Assembly: GCA_937949945.1 (NCBI GenBank)
Contig: CALFEQ010000032.1
Coordinates: forward strand, 62,001-126,000
Source of the DNA: an uncultured Myxococcales bacterium
GTDB lineage: Bacteria; Myxococcota_A; Polyangia; Polyangiales; Polyangiaceae
Direction of reading: 5' to 3'
DNA length: 64,000 bases
Every line of letters starts with the position of its first letter. The first letter of the stretch is position 1. A model generated the notes under the pieces. That model was not told the origin of the DNA and searched no databases. It was given only the letters and a program-made list of their open reading frames with translations. The position numbers and the translations under genes were made by a program. Positions 1-8,683 of this stretch are shown here, one piece after another.

Positions 1-121
1 GTTCTTCATCAGCCCCGACACGGAGTCGTCCTCGCCGACGATGGGCAAGCGGCGCGGTCCGCGCATCACGCCGCTCGTCGGCTTCGGCACGGGCGGGCTC
101 GAGCTGTCGGGGAGCTTCTGA
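1..121 (+). CDS. C-terminal fragment of an unidentified protein
   Basis: The window opens inside a plus-strand reading frame (second base onward) that gives 39 residues and ends with TGA at 119-121. The tail is Gly-rich and ends in Phe (..GGLELSGSF), as seen at the ends of some secreted or outer-membrane beta-rich proteins, but nothing here identifies a family. A heptamer repeat arm begins six bases after the stop, the placement also seen for other genes of the window. The frame choice rests on its being open to the edge and on the repeat abutting its stop. Confidence 0.5.
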   Translation, partial: FFISPDTESSSPTMGKRRGPRITPLVGFGTGGLELSGSF

Positions 122-127
122 AGAAGA

Positions 128-304
128 GGCTCCAGGCTCCAGGCTCCAGGCACCTGGGGGGCTCGCTCGCGCGAACACGGCGCGCCGCGAGTGAACATCG
201 GCGTCGGATGCCCGATGCGTTGCGCACGCTGGGCTCGACCGCTCGACGTGGCGATGTGCGCCCGCGAGCGCGCACCCACCTGGAGCCCGGAGCCTGGAGC
301 CTGG
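128..304. repeat. Paired heptamer repeat arms (CTGRRGN family), copy A
   Basis: The left arm (128-150) is three tandem GGCTCCA units plus GG. The right arm (279-304) carries four inverted units (TGGAGCC type, one changed to cGGAGCC). The arms face each other across about 130 bp with no convincing gene. They fill the gap between two convergent genes, starting 6 bp after one stop and ending 14 bp before the dapB stop. A transcript from either side could fold the arms together. Confidence 0.85.
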
Positions 305-317
305 CCGAGGCGAAGCC

Positions 318-1115
318 TCAGCCCAACAAATCGCCCAGCCGATACCGCCCCGCAGGGCGGCCGACGAGCCAGCGGGCGGCGCGGAGGGCGCCGCGCGCGA
401 ACAGGTCGCGGCTCGAGGCGCGGTGGGTGAGCTCGAGGCGTTCGCCGTCGCCGTAGAGGAAGACGGTGTGGTCGCCGACGACGTCGCCGCCGCGGAGGGC
501 GAGCACGCCGATCTCCTCGCGCGGCCGGGCGCCCGGCTTGCCCTCGCGTCCGTGGACGAGGCGGTGCTCCTTGCCGGTGAGGTTCTGTCGCGCCGCCTTC
601 GCCACTTCGGCGAGCCTGAGCGCGGTCCCGCTCGGAGCGTCCACCTTGAGGCGGTGGTGCGTCTCGACGATCTCGACGTCGTAGTCCGCGCCGAGCGACG
701 CGATCGCCTTCTCGACGAGCGAGGCGAGGACGTGGATCCCGACGCTCATGTTCGGCTCCCAGAGCACCGGCACCTTCGCGGCGGCCGCGTCGAGGGCGGC
801 CTTCGCCGCGTCGTCGAGGCCGGTCGTCCCGCTCGCGATCGCGATGCCGGCCTCGGCGCACGCCGCGCACGCGCGCGTGAGCGCGGCGGGCGCGGAGAAG
901 TCGACGACCACCTCGGCCTTCGACGAGGCGAGCGAGGCCACGTCGGACACGATGGGCACGCCGATGGATCCGACGCCGGCGAGCTCACCCGCGTCGCGCC
1001 CCTCGTCGCCTGCGCCGATCGCGGCGACGATCTTCATGCCTCCTTCGTGAGCGAGCCGCACCACGGCGCGGCCCATCCGACCGTTCGCGCCGAGGACGGC
1101 GAGACGCGTGCTCAT
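318..1115 (-). CDS. dapB: 4-hydroxy-tetrahydrodipicolinate reductase
   Basis: 265 residues, close to the usual DapB length. The protein reduces hydroxy-tetrahydrodipicolinate with NAD(P)H in the cytoplasmic lysine/diaminopimelate pathway. The N-terminal Rossmann motif GANGRMG (residues 9-15) binds the nucleotide, and the signature ETHHRLKVDAPSGTA carries the catalytic His pair, the Lys, and the Ser-Gly-Thr substrate contacts. Its ATG overlaps the dapA stop codon (ATGA), so the two are very likely translated as a coupled pair making successive enzymes. The start is fixed by that overlap and by the Rossmann strand beginning at residue 4. A repeat arm lies just past its stop. Confidence 0.97.
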   Translation of the reverse strand: MSTRLAVLGANGRMGRAVVRLAHEGGMKIVAAIGAGDEGRDAGELAGVGSIGVPIVSDVASLASSKAEVVVDFSAPAALTRACAACAEAGIAIASGTTGLDDAAKAALDAAAAKVPVLWEPNMSVGIHVLASLVEKAIASLGADYDVEIVETHHRLKVDAPSGTALRLAEVAKAARQNLTGKEHRLVHGREGKPGARPREEIGVLALRGGDVVGDHTVFLYGDGERLELTHRASSRDLFARGALRAARWLVGRPAGRYRLGDLLG

Positions 1116-2011
1116 CGCGCGCGCTCCTCGTACGAACGGATCGCCGCGACGACCTTCGCGCGCGCGCCGTCGGAGACGGGCGCGAGCGGTCCGCGGACGA
1201 CGTCCTTCATGCGGCCGGCGTGGGCGAGCGCGGCCTTGATGGGCGCGGGGTTCGACTCGACGAACATCGCCTCGTGGACCGTGCAGAGCGCGAGGTGCTC
1301 GCGGCGGGCCTCCTCCAGCTTGCCTTCGAGCGCGAGCCGCGTCGCACGCGCGACCTCGGCGGGGTAGAGGTTCGACGTCACGCTGATCACGCCGCGTGCT
1401 CCGACCGCGATCATCGGGAGCGTGAGCGCGTCGTCTCCCGACAGCACCGTGATGCGCGAGCCGATCGTGCGGACGATCTCCTGTGCGCGGAGGACGTTGC
1501 CGGTCGCCTCCTTGATCGCGACGACGTTCGACGCCTCCTGGCAGATGCGAGAGAGGGTCTCCACGCCGAGGTCGATGCCCGTGCGTCCGGGGATGTTGTA
1601 GACGACGACGGGGACGTCGACGGCGGCGGCGACCTCCACGAAGTGCCGGCGCAAGCCCTCTTGCGTCGGCTTGTTGTAGTAGGGCACGACGACCATCACG
1701 GCGTCGGCCCCCGCGCGCGCGGCCGCCTGCGAGTTCGCGATCGTGCTCTTCGTCGAGTTCGTCCCCGTGCCCGCGAGGACGACGCACTTGCCCTTCGCGA
1801 GCTTCACGCATCGCTTCACGAGCTCGAGCTGCTCCTCGTGAGAGAGCGCAGGGCTCTCGCCCGTCGTCCCGCAGGGGACGATGCCGTCGACGCCGCCTGC
1901 GATCTGGCTCTCGACGAGCCGGTCGAACGCGTCCCAGTCGATCGAGAGGTCTTCCTTGAACGGAGTGACGAGCGCCGTGAACGTGCCTTCGAAGCGAACG
2001 GAGGAGGACAT
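1112..2011 (-). CDS. dapA: 4-hydroxy-tetrahydrodipicolinate synthase
   Basis: 299 residues; a class I aldolase of the N-acetylneuraminate lyase family condensing pyruvate with aspartate semialdehyde, the first committed lysine/DAP step. Visible motifs are GTTGE (48-52), YNKPTQEG (112-119), Tyr139 in YNIPGRTG, and the Schiff-base Lys167 in VVAIKEATG. The reading frame stays open upstream through the heptamer repeats, which would add a spurious LEPGAWS-type extension. The ATG chosen gives the standard N-terminus (FEGTFTALVTPF). No strong Shine-Dalgarno is visible. The TGA overlaps dapB by four bases. Confidence 0.97.
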   Translation of the reverse strand: MSSSVRFEGTFTALVTPFKEDLSIDWDAFDRLVESQIAGGVDGIVPCGTTGESPALSHEEQLELVKRCVKLAKGKCVVLAGTGTNSTKSTIANSQAAARAGADAVMVVVPYYNKPTQEGLRRHFVEVAAAVDVPVVVYNIPGRTGIDLGVETLSRICQEASNVVAIKEATGNVLRAQEIVRTIGSRITVLSGDDALTLPMIAVGARGVISVTSNLYPAEVARATRLALEGKLEEARREHLALCTVHEAMFVESNPAPIKAALAHAGRMKDVVRGPLAPVSDGARAKVVAAIRSYEERAR

Positions 2012-2070
2012 GACGCCGAGGTTGTCGTACGGCGGCGGCCCGCGCGCAAGGGGAAGCGGCCCGGAGAGAA

Positions 2071-2323
2071 GGCTCCAGGCTCCAGGCTCCAGGCTCCAGG
2101 CTCCAGGGGGGTGAAGAGCAGCGTTCGATGCGAAAAGCGCAGCTCGGAGCGAGCAGAAGCGCTCCCACATCGCTGCGCTTCGCGCGCGCCGGGTCTCTTC
2201 GCCAGAGGCAACCGTAGCTCGGAGCCTCGTTGGCGGTCGGCAGTCCTCAGCCCTCAGTCCTCGGCATCTGAGGACGCGCGGAAGCGCGCGCCCCTGGAGC
2301 CAGGAGCCTGGAGCCTGGAGCCT
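2071..2323. repeat. Nested heptamer repeat element, copy B
   Basis: Five tandem GGCTCCA units (2071-2107) face inverted TGGAGCC units (2293-2323). Nested inside are AGTCCTC-type units (2241-2263) facing a single TGAGGAC (2269-2275). Read on one strand, both unit types fit CTGRRGN. The right arm ends six bases before the stop of the SDR gene, and the left arm lies 60 bp upstream of dapA. This fills the 318-bp gap between the two genes, in which no further gene is supported. Confidence 0.85.
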
Positions 2324-2329
2324 CTTTCC

Positions 2330-3172
2330 TCACTTCACAATCGCCGCCCAGTTGTCGGCGATCTCCTGCGCCGTCCAGATCGCCTCCGGCCCGTCCTTGA
2401 ACTTGCCGGTCGACTCCACGATCTTGAACGCGTACATGCGCGCCCCGGCCACGGCGAGCACGTAGCCGGTCTTGTCCGCGCAGAGATCGCTTGCGAGGAA
2501 CAGCGCGGCGGGCGCGACGTGCTCCGGCGTCATCGTCTCGACGCCCTGGAAGGTGCTGAGGTCCTCCGTCATGCGCGTCTTCGCGAGCGGGGCGAGGGCG
2601 TTGACCGTGATTCGATGCTTCTGGAGCTCGATGGCCATCGTGCGGGTGAGCCCGTAGACGCCGGCGTTCGCGGCCGCGTAGTTCGCCTGTCCGAAGTTGC
2701 CGAGCATGCCGCTCGCGCTCGTCGTGTTCACGATGCGTCCGCCGCCGCCGCGGCTGACCGCGTGCTTCGCGAACGCCTGCGAGACGAGGAACGTGCCCTT
2801 GAGATGGACGGCGAGGACGGAGTCCCACATCTCCTCGTCCATCTTCATGAACGGCTTGTCGCGGATGATCCCTGCGTTGTTGACGAGGATGTCCGCCTTC
2901 CCGAACGTCTCGATCGCGAGCTCGACGATCGCGCGCGCGCCCTCGGCCGTCGCCACCGAGTGATTGCTCGCGACGGCCTTGCCGCCGGCGGCCTCGATCT
3001 CTTTCACGACGGCGTCCGCCGTGGCCGCGCCGCCGCCGCTGCCGTCGCGCTCGACGCCGAGGTCGTTGACGACGACGCTCGCGCCTTCCTTCGCGAAGAG
3101 GAGCGCATGCGCCCTCCCGATGCCGCCGCCCGCGCCCGTGATGATCGCGACCTTGTCGTCGAGGAGTCCCAT
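2330..3172 (-). CDS. SDR oxidoreductase, MFE2-type 3-hydroxyacyl-CoA dehydrogenase-like, with altered active site
   Basis: 280 residues of classical short-chain dehydrogenase fold: TGAGGGIG cofactor motif (12-19), acidic strand end VVVNDLG, NNAG (98-101), Ser152 region. Sequence style (DLGVERDGSGGG, GTFLVSQ, GQANYAAAN) resembles the (3R)-hydroxyacyl-CoA dehydrogenase domain of peroxisomal multifunctional enzyme 2. The active-site Tyr165 is present, but the YxxxK lysine reads Asn (YAAAN, residue 169), checked codon by codon. Activity is therefore uncertain. A substrate acyl-CoA is inferred from the family and from the SCP2 and racemase-like genes 3 kb away. The ATG chosen starts directly before the first beta strand; an extension upstream has no support. 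Confidence 0.85.
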   Translation of the reverse strand: MGLLDDKVAIITGAGGGIGRAHALLFAKEGASVVVNDLGVERDGSGGGAATADAVVKEIEAAGGKAVASNHSVATAEGARAIVELAIETFGKADILVNNAGIIRDKPFMKMDEEMWDSVLAVHLKGTFLVSQAFAKHAVSRGGGGRIVNTTSASGMLGNFGQANYAAANAGVYGLTRTMAIELQKHRITVNALAPLAKTRMTEDLSTFQGVETMTPEHVAPAALFLASDLCADKTGYVLAVAGARMYAFKIVESTGKFKDGPEAIWTAQEIADNWAAIVK

Positions 3173-3262
3173 GCGGCGATGACCTAGCGACATCGCGCGG
3201 GCGGGGCAAGGCCGTGCTCTGCCGCTAGACTGGAGGAGGTCGGCCCGTCGACGCGGGTCGCG

Positions 3263-4357
3263 ATGCAGAGTAAGACGGCGGTTGGGGCGATGAAGGATCC
3301 GTTCAAGACGCGAAAGATGCAGGCGGTCCCGCTGCCCGTCGCGTCCGAGCCCTCGCCGAGCCAACCGAGCCAACCGGCGTCGGGCCAAGGCCGCGCTTCG
3401 GGGATGCCGCTCGCCCCGCCGTCGTCCGACAGCTCGTGGCGGACGGGCGACGCCGCGACCGAGCGCACGACCGATCCGGTGATGACGGTGCCCGGCATCG
3501 TCCAAGCGGTGAAGGATCGCGCGACGCTCACGGTCATCACCGGCATCAACGCCGGGCAGGTCTTCGCTCTCGACAAGACGGAGCACACGATCGGCCGCGG
3601 CACCGAGGCGGACATCTGGATCGAGGACGGAGGCGTCAGCCGCCGCCACGCGCGCATCACGTGTCGCGCCGACGGACGCTACTTCATCGAGGATCTCGGC
3701 TCGACGAACGGCACGTTCGTCGGCACGCAGCGGGTCGAGCTCTGCGAGATCCGCCCGGGTGACCGCATCCAGGTCGGGCCGCACGTCTCGCTGCGGTTCC
3801 AGATCACCGACGACGCGGAAGAGGAGCTGCAGCGACGCCTCTACGAGTCCTCGACGCGGGACGCCCTCACGCGCGTCTACAACCGCAAGTACTTCACCGA
3901 GCGCCTGCTCGCGGAGGTCGCCTACTCGCGGCGGCACCGCGTGAAGCTCGCCGTTCTGATCCTCGACCTCGACGACTTCAAGCGCACGAACGACACCTAC
4001 GGTCACTTGGCGGGCGACATGGTCCTCCGCCTCGTGTCCGCGCAGATGCAGCGCCTCATCCGCGTCGAGGACCTGCTCGCGCGCTATGGAGGCGAGGAGT
4101 TCGTCATCCTCGCGCGCACCACCGGCAAGACGGAGGCCGTCCGTCTCGCCGAGCGCATCCGCGAGGCGATCGCCGATCTCGAGATCCCGGTCGACGCCAC
4201 GCGGTCCATCAAGACCACGGTCAGCATCGGCGTGGCCGCGCTGCCCGACGTCGCGCCCGACGGCGGAGCGAACGAGCTCATCGCGCTCGCCGACGCGCGC
4301 CTCTACCGTGCAAAGGCCGAAGGAAAGAACCGTGTCTGCGCCGAAGGCGAAGCCTGA
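3263..4357 (+). CDS. FHA domain-diguanylate cyclase (GGDEF)
   Basis: 364 residues. A Pro/Ser-rich N-terminal segment is followed by an FHA phosphothreonine-binding domain (about 90-180; GRG, SRRHA, GSTNGTF) and a GGDEF domain (about 195-360) with active-site GGEEF at 276-280. Five residues before it lies RVED (267-270), the inhibitory I-site RxxD, so product feedback is expected. The enzyme should make cyclic di-GMP under control of a phosphorylated partner, probably from a Ser/Thr kinase. The start could also be the Met at 3290; the GGAGG at 3231-3236 is too far upstream to decide. The lipoprotein gene follows after 25 bp on the same strand. Confidence 0.93.
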   Translation: MQSKTAVGAMKDPFKTRKMQAVPLPVASEPSPSQPSQPASGQGRASGMPLAPPSSDSSWRTGDAATERTTDPVMTVPGIVQAVKDRATLTVITGINAGQVFALDKTEHTIGRGTEADIWIEDGGVSRRHARITCRADGRYFIEDLGSTNGTFVGTQRVELCEIRPGDRIQVGPHVSLRFQITDDAEEELQRRLYESSTRDALTRVYNRKYFTERLLAEVAYSRRHRVKLAVLILDLDDFKRTNDTYGHLAGDMVLRLVSAQMQRLIRVEDLLARYGGEEFVILARTTGKTEAVRLAERIREAIADLEIPVDATRSIKTTVSIGVAALPDVAPDGGANELIALADARLYRAKAEGKNRVCAEGEA

Positions 4358-4382
4358 CCGCCTCATCGGATCGTCGCGAGCC

Positions 4383-5894
4383 ATGTCCGCCACGAGCGGC
4401 CGGTCGCCGCTCGCGTTCCTCTGTTGTCTCGCCGTGATCGCCTCCTGTTCGGACGGCGATGCCGGCACGCCGACGGACACGGAGCCGTCCGAGGTGACGT
4501 TCCCGCAGGACTTCATGTGGGGCTCCGCGTCCGCCGCGTTCCAGGTCGAGAAGGGCCTCGGCAACACCGACTGGGGCATCTGGGTGAAGACGCCGGGCAA
4601 GATCCGAAACGGCGACGATCCCGACGTCGGCGGCCCGGACGCGCTCGCGCACATCGACACGGACGTCGCGCTCTTGAAGGCGACGAACCAGAACACGTAC
4701 CGCTTCTCGATCGAGTGGGCGCGCGTCTACCCCACGCGCGAGGCGTTCGACGCCGACGAGCCCTCGGCGGACGCGATCGCCTCCTACGACGCGCTCTTCG
4801 CCGCGCTGCGCGCGGCCGGCATCCGTCCGCTCGTGACGCTCCAGCACTTCACGCTGCCGGACTGGCTGTCGGACCCGCGCAAGCCCGACGAGCCGCAGGG
4901 CTGGGAGCGGCAGGAGACCGTGGACGCCTTCGCCGTCTGGTGCGCGCGCGCCGCCGGCCGCTGGGGCAAGGAGGTCGACTGGTGGGTGACGATCAACGAG
5001 CCGATCGTCGCCCCGCTCGCCGGCTACGTGCAGGGCTCTTTCCCTCCGGGCCTCGTGCTGAAGATCGACAGGGCGCTCACGGTCGCGAAGAACGAGGTCG
5101 TGGCCCACGCGCGTTGCTTCGACGCGATCAAGTCGGCCGACACGGTCGACGCCGACGGCGACGGCAAGCCTTCGGAGGTCGGGATCGTGCAGCACCAGCG
5201 CGCCGTCGAGCCCGCGAACCCGGAAGACCCGGAGGACGTGGCGGCGGCCGAGCGCGTCCGCTACGTGAACAACCTCTGGTTCCTCAATGGCGTCGTCCGC
5301 GGCGACTGGGACGACGACTTCGACGGCAAGCTCGACGGCCCGAACGATCGGCGCGCCGATCCGGCGCTCGCGAATCGGTCCGACTGGCTCGGCATCAACT
5401 ACTACTCCGCGCTCACCGCGAGCGCGCGCGGGCTCGTGCTGCCGGTCGTGAATGCGAGCATCCGCCAGGACCAGCTCCTCACCGATCGACCGAAGACGGA
5501 CTTCCATTGGGACATCCACCCCGAGGGACTGCGCGTCGTCCTCGAGGAGGTGCGCCCGTACAATCTCCCGATCGTGATCACCGAGAACGGGATCGCGGAC
5601 GCGGCCGATCGCAATCGAGCGCGCTTCGTCCTCGAGCACCTGTTCCAGCTCGGGCTCGCGCGCGAGTCCGGGATCGACATCCGCGGCTACGTCTACTGGT
5701 CGCTCCTCGACAACTTCGAGTGGGCGCACGGCTTCTGCCCGCGCTTCGGCCTCCACACGGTGGACCCGACGACTCGGGCGCGCACGGCGCGCCCGAGCGC
5801 GCAGGTCTACGCGAACGTCGCGCGCACCAACAAAGTCACGCGCGCGGACATCGACGCGCAGCCGCCGTACGGACCGCCGACGTTCTGCGACTGA
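4383..5894 (+). CDS. Family 1 glycoside hydrolase (beta-glucosidase-like) lipoprotein
   Basis: 503 residues. The N-terminus is a lipoprotein signal (hydrophobic run then AVIASC, lipidation Cys22). The rest is a GH1 barrel: acid/base Glu206 in TINEP and nucleophile Glu401 in ITENG, with DWLGINYY and YWSLLDNFEW typical of the family. It should hydrolyse beta-glycosides as a retaining enzyme at the envelope surface or in the periplasm. Most GH1 enzymes are cytoplasmic, so the lipid anchor is a notable variation. It lies 25 bp behind the FHA-GGDEF gene and may be cotranscribed. The start was chosen to leave a normal signal peptide. Confidence 0.93.
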   Translation: MSATSGRSPLAFLCCLAVIASCSDGDAGTPTDTEPSEVTFPQDFMWGSASAAFQVEKGLGNTDWGIWVKTPGKIRNGDDPDVGGPDALAHIDTDVALLKATNQNTYRFSIEWARVYPTREAFDADEPSADAIASYDALFAALRAAGIRPLVTLQHFTLPDWLSDPRKPDEPQGWERQETVDAFAVWCARAAGRWGKEVDWWVTINEPIVAPLAGYVQGSFPPGLVLKIDRALTVAKNEVVAHARCFDAIKSADTVDADGDGKPSEVGIVQHQRAVEPANPEDPEDVAAAERVRYVNNLWFLNGVVRGDWDDDFDGKLDGPNDRRADPALANRSDWLGINYYSALTASARGLVLPVVNASIRQDQLLTDRPKTDFHWDIHPEGLRVVLEEVRPYNLPIVITENGIADAADRNRARFVLEHLFQLGLARESGIDIRGYVYWSLLDNFEWAHGFCPRFGLHTVDPTTRARTARPSAQVYANVARTNKVTRADIDAQPPYGPPTFCD

Positions 5895-6052
5895 CCTCTC
5901 GAAGCGCGGCCGGAAGTACCGCCCTGCGGCAGTGGGCGGCGGTCGCGCTCGGCCCCTTGACGGCGAAGTGCACGGCTGATACCCCGCTGAATCGTCATTC
6001 ACTTTCCGTGCGCCACCCGTGGCGCCATGCACCCGTCTCGAGGAGGACGCCG

Positions 6053-6388
6053 ATGGCCGTCGACATCAAGAAGCTGTTCAACGAAGAGCTCCCCGCGGCG
6101 CTCGCGAAGAACGCCGAGGACGCGAAGACGATCGGCGCCAAGTACCAGGTGAACGTCACCGGTGAGGGCGAGTGGACGATCGACGTCACGTCGAACGGCC
6201 CGAGCTGCAAGCCGGGCAACGACGCCTCTGCGGACTGCACGATCACGATCGCGGCCGACGACTTCCAGAAGCTCTACGAGAACCCGCAGGCCAACGGCAT
6301 GCAGCTGTTCTTCGCGGGCAAGCTGAAGGTCGCGGGCAACCAGATGCTCGCGATGAAGCTGCAGAAGCTGTTCTCCTACAAGCAGTGA
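6053..6388 (+). CDS. SCP2 sterol-carrier-type lipid-binding protein
   Basis: 111 residues, a stand-alone SCP2 domain. A central ITSNGPSC.. region leads to the family pattern DCTITI..DDFQKL..NPQANGMQLFFAGKLKV with the AGKLK turn. These small proteins bind acyl-CoAs or sterols in a hydrophobic tunnel. The start has a clear AGGAGG at 6041-6046, six bases before the ATG. The stop TGA overlaps the GTG start of the downstream racemase-like gene, so the lipid-binding protein and the CoA-ester enzyme are probably made together. Confidence 0.92.
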   Translation: MAVDIKKLFNEELPAALAKNAEDAKTIGAKYQVNVTGEGEWTIDVTSNGPSCKPGNDASADCTITIAADDFQKLYENPQANGMQLFFAGKLKVAGNQMLAMKLQKLFSYKQ

Positions 6389-7560
6389 CGCCTCTCGCGG
6401 GGATCAAGGTCCTCGATCTCTCGCGGCTGCTTCCCGGGCCGCTCGCGTCGCTCGTCCTCGCCGATCTCGGCGCTGCGGTCGACAAGGTCGAGGATGCGGC
6501 CGGCGGCGACTATCTCCGTGTGATGCCGCCGCAGGTGAGCGCCGAGGACGGCGGCGATCCGACGTCGAGCGTGTTCTTGGCGCTGAACCGCAACAAGCGC
6601 AGCGCCGTCGTCGATCTGAAGAAGCCCGAGGCGAAGGACGCGTTCCTTCGCCTCGTGTGCTCGTACGACGTCCTGCTCGAGCAGTTCCGTCCGGGCGTGC
6701 TCGATCGGCTCGGGCTGTCGCACCAGACGCTGCTCGAAAAGAACCCGCGGCTCGTCATCTGCGCGCTCACCGGCTACGGCCAGACCGGCCCGCTCGCGCA
6801 TCGCGCCGGCCACGATCTCAACTACCTCGCACGGGCCGGCGTCCTCGGTCTGCAAGGCCCCGCCGACCGCCCGCCCGCCGTGCCGGGCTTCCAGCTCGCG
6901 GACGTGAGCGGCGGCCTCTATGCCGTCATCGGCATCATGGGCGCGCTGATGGAGCGCGCGCGCACGGGCAAGGGCCAGGTCGTGGACGTGGCCATGATCG
7001 AGACCGCGATGCCCTTCGCGATCGCGGGCTTCGGGCTGCTCTTCGGCGGGCAGACGCCCGCGCGCGGCGACGACGCGCTCACCGGCGGGATCGCGCCGTA
7101 CCAGACCTACGCCACGAAGGACGGCAAGGCGATGGCGCTCGCCTCGCTCGAGCCGAAGTTCTGGATGCAGTTCTGCGCGGGCATCGGCCGCGAGGTCGAC
7201 ATGAGCGATCTCGTCCCCGGTCCTCACCAGGCCGCGCTCAAGGAGCAGCTCCGCGAGATCTTCGCCCAGAAGACGCGCGACGAGTGGATCGCGTTCGCGA
7301 AGGAGCGCGACTGCTGCCTCGAGCCCGTCCTAACGCCGGCCGAGGCGATGGCCGATCCGCACCTCGCCGCGCGCAAGATGTTCTTCGAGCTCGCGTCGCC
7401 GTGGGGAAAGATCCCGCAGATGCGGACGCCGCTCACGTCGCCCGATCGCGCGCACACGCCGCCGCCGAAGCAGGGCGAGCACACGGACGCGATCTTCCGC
7501 GATGCGGGCTTCGGCGACGACGAGATCGACAAGCTCCGCGCGAGCGGCGCCGTTCGCTGA
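6385..7560 (+). CDS. CaiB/BaiF family protein, alpha-methylacyl-CoA racemase-like
   Basis: 391 residues, starting at GTG 6385 inside the SCP2 stop (GTGA). It belongs to the family III CoA-transferase fold: KVLDLSRLLPGP at the N-terminus, ADLGA, LNRNKRS. The racemase-type features are GHDLNYLARAG with His143, LADVSGG with Asp173, and SLEPKFW with Glu256, matching the His-Asp-Glu set known from alpha-methylacyl-CoA racemases rather than the single Asp of formyl-CoA transferases. It would interconvert 2R/2S methyl-acyl-CoAs before beta-oxidation. A true CoA-transfer role is the alternative. The next gene is convergent. Confidence 0.9.
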   Translation: MTPLAGIKVLDLSRLLPGPLASLVLADLGAAVDKVEDAAGGDYLRVMPPQVSAEDGGDPTSSVFLALNRNKRSAVVDLKKPEAKDAFLRLVCSYDVLLEQFRPGVLDRLGLSHQTLLEKNPRLVICALTGYGQTGPLAHRAGHDLNYLARAGVLGLQGPADRPPAVPGFQLADVSGGLYAVIGIMGALMERARTGKGQVVDVAMIETAMPFAIAGFGLLFGGQTPARGDDALTGGIAPYQTYATKDGKAMALASLEPKFWMQFCAGIGREVDMSDLVPGPHQAALKEQLREIFAQKTRDEWIAFAKERDCCLEPVLTPAEAMADPHLAARKMFFELASPWGKIPQMRTPLTSPDRAHTPPPKQGEHTDAIFRDAGFGDDEIDKLRASGAVR

Positions 7561-7561
7561 T

Positions 7562-7589
7562 CGGGCGGCGCCCGACCGGCGTGCGCCGG
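7562..7589. terminator. Back-to-back GC hairpins between convergent genes
   Basis: The 31-bp gap holds two perfect small inverted repeats: CGGGC-GGC-GCCCG (7562-7574) and CCGGCG-TG-CGCCGG (7576-7589). Neither has a T tract, so a bidirectional terminator is only a suggestion. Confidence 0.4.
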
Positions 7590-7591
7590 CG

Positions 7592-8602
7592 TCACTCGTT
7601 CCAGGGCTGCGGGACGGGGCCGCCTGCGACGCCCACGTCGACCTCGTAGACCGTCCCGGGGTTGCCGGTGACGTACAGCTTGTGCGTGTCGAATCCGGGG
7701 CCGGCGCCGAACTGCGCGTTCGCCACGTTCGTGGGGAACGACGCGAGCAGCTCCGGCGGCGCGACCGCGTCTCCGGCCGCGTCGACGCGTACGCGGAAGA
7801 GGCGCGAGTTGCCCTGATCCACGACGTAGACGTTGCCGCATGCGTCGAGCACGAGGCCGTCGAGGGCGGCGCCGGGGATGGTGGCGACGAGCACCGGCGC
7901 GGCGTCCGGCTCGTCGAGCTTCAGGCGGTGGATCCGGCCCTTCGCGTACTCCGTGTAGAAGAGGAGCCCTTTGCCAGCGTCGAGGACGACGCCGTTCGCG
8001 GCGTGCGCCTTGTCCGTGCCGGAGACGACCACCGTCCTCGTGCCGTCGGGCGCGATCTTCGAGACCCTGTGACCGCCGAACTCCGTCACCCACGTGTTGC
8101 CGTCGAAGTCGACGTAGATCCCGTTGGGCGTCGCGAGGCCCGTGGCGAAGTCGGAGACCTCACCGTCCGGCGAGATGGTCACGAGCTTGCCGGCGCCGGG
8201 GAGCGCCGCGACGAGCTTGCCGTCGGGACGATAGCGGAGCCCGTAGACCTGGCCGGGAAGCGTCGCGACCTTCGCGCTCTCGCGCGCGTTCACGCTCACG
8301 AGATCGTTGCCGCGCTTGCCGACGATGTTCCCGCGGCCGTCGAACGCGAAGTCCTCGCTGCCGCTGAACGGCCGGCCGATGGCTCGAGGCTCGAACGGAC
8401 CCGACGGGACCTCGTCGCAAGAAGGCGCCGTGCCCTCGTTCGCGTCACCCGTGGCCTCGCCCTTCGTCTCACCCTTCGTATCGGTGTCCTCGGTGATGTT
8501 CGCGGTCCCCCGTTCGCCGGCGTCGTCGATCGCAGGGTCGCCGCAGGCGATCGAAAGGAGCAGGAGGGAGCCGACCGGGAGGAGGAGGGAGCGGAGCTTC
8601 AT
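7592..8602 (-). CDS. SMP-30/NHL-type beta-propeller lipoprotein
   Basis: 336 residues. The lipoprotein signal ends in LLLLSIAC. An acidic Thr/Glu-rich linker of about 40 residues follows, then repeated propeller blades (LRYRPDGKLVAAL, PNGIYVDFDGNTWVTEFG, NVYVVDQGNSRLFRV) in the style of SMP-30/gluconolactonases. Such proteins can be calcium-dependent lactonases or binding scaffolds. I cannot identify a full set of metal ligands, so no substrate is assigned. The upstream Met eleven codons earlier would bury the signal peptide; the ATG used directly precedes the Lys-Leu-Arg start of the signal. Confidence 0.8.
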   Translation of the reverse strand: MKLRSLLLPVGSLLLLSIACGDPAIDDAGERGTANITEDTDTKGETKGEATGDANEGTAPSCDEVPSGPFEPRAIGRPFSGSEDFAFDGRGNIVGKRGNDLVSVNARESAKVATLPGQVYGLRYRPDGKLVAALPGAGKLVTISPDGEVSDFATGLATPNGIYVDFDGNTWVTEFGGHRVSKIAPDGTRTVVVSGTDKAHAANGVVLDAGKGLLFYTEYAKGRIHRLKLDEPDAAPVLVATIPGAALDGLVLDACGNVYVVDQGNSRLFRVRVDAAGDAVAPPELLASFPTNVANAQFGAGPGFDTHKLYVTGNPGTVYEVDVGVAGGPVPQPWNE

Positions 8603-8683
8603 GGGGCCTTCGCCGCTTGGGCTGCGAGCCCTTAGCACCGCTCGTCGCGCGCGCCAGGCGAATCGGCGCGATGGGGCGCCGCG

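Noticed and set aside
318..2168. 616-codon minus-strand frame covering dapB and most of dapA
   Set aside because: Only its last 265 codons are DapB. The rest is the dapA gene read in another frame, extended by stop-free heptamer repeats.
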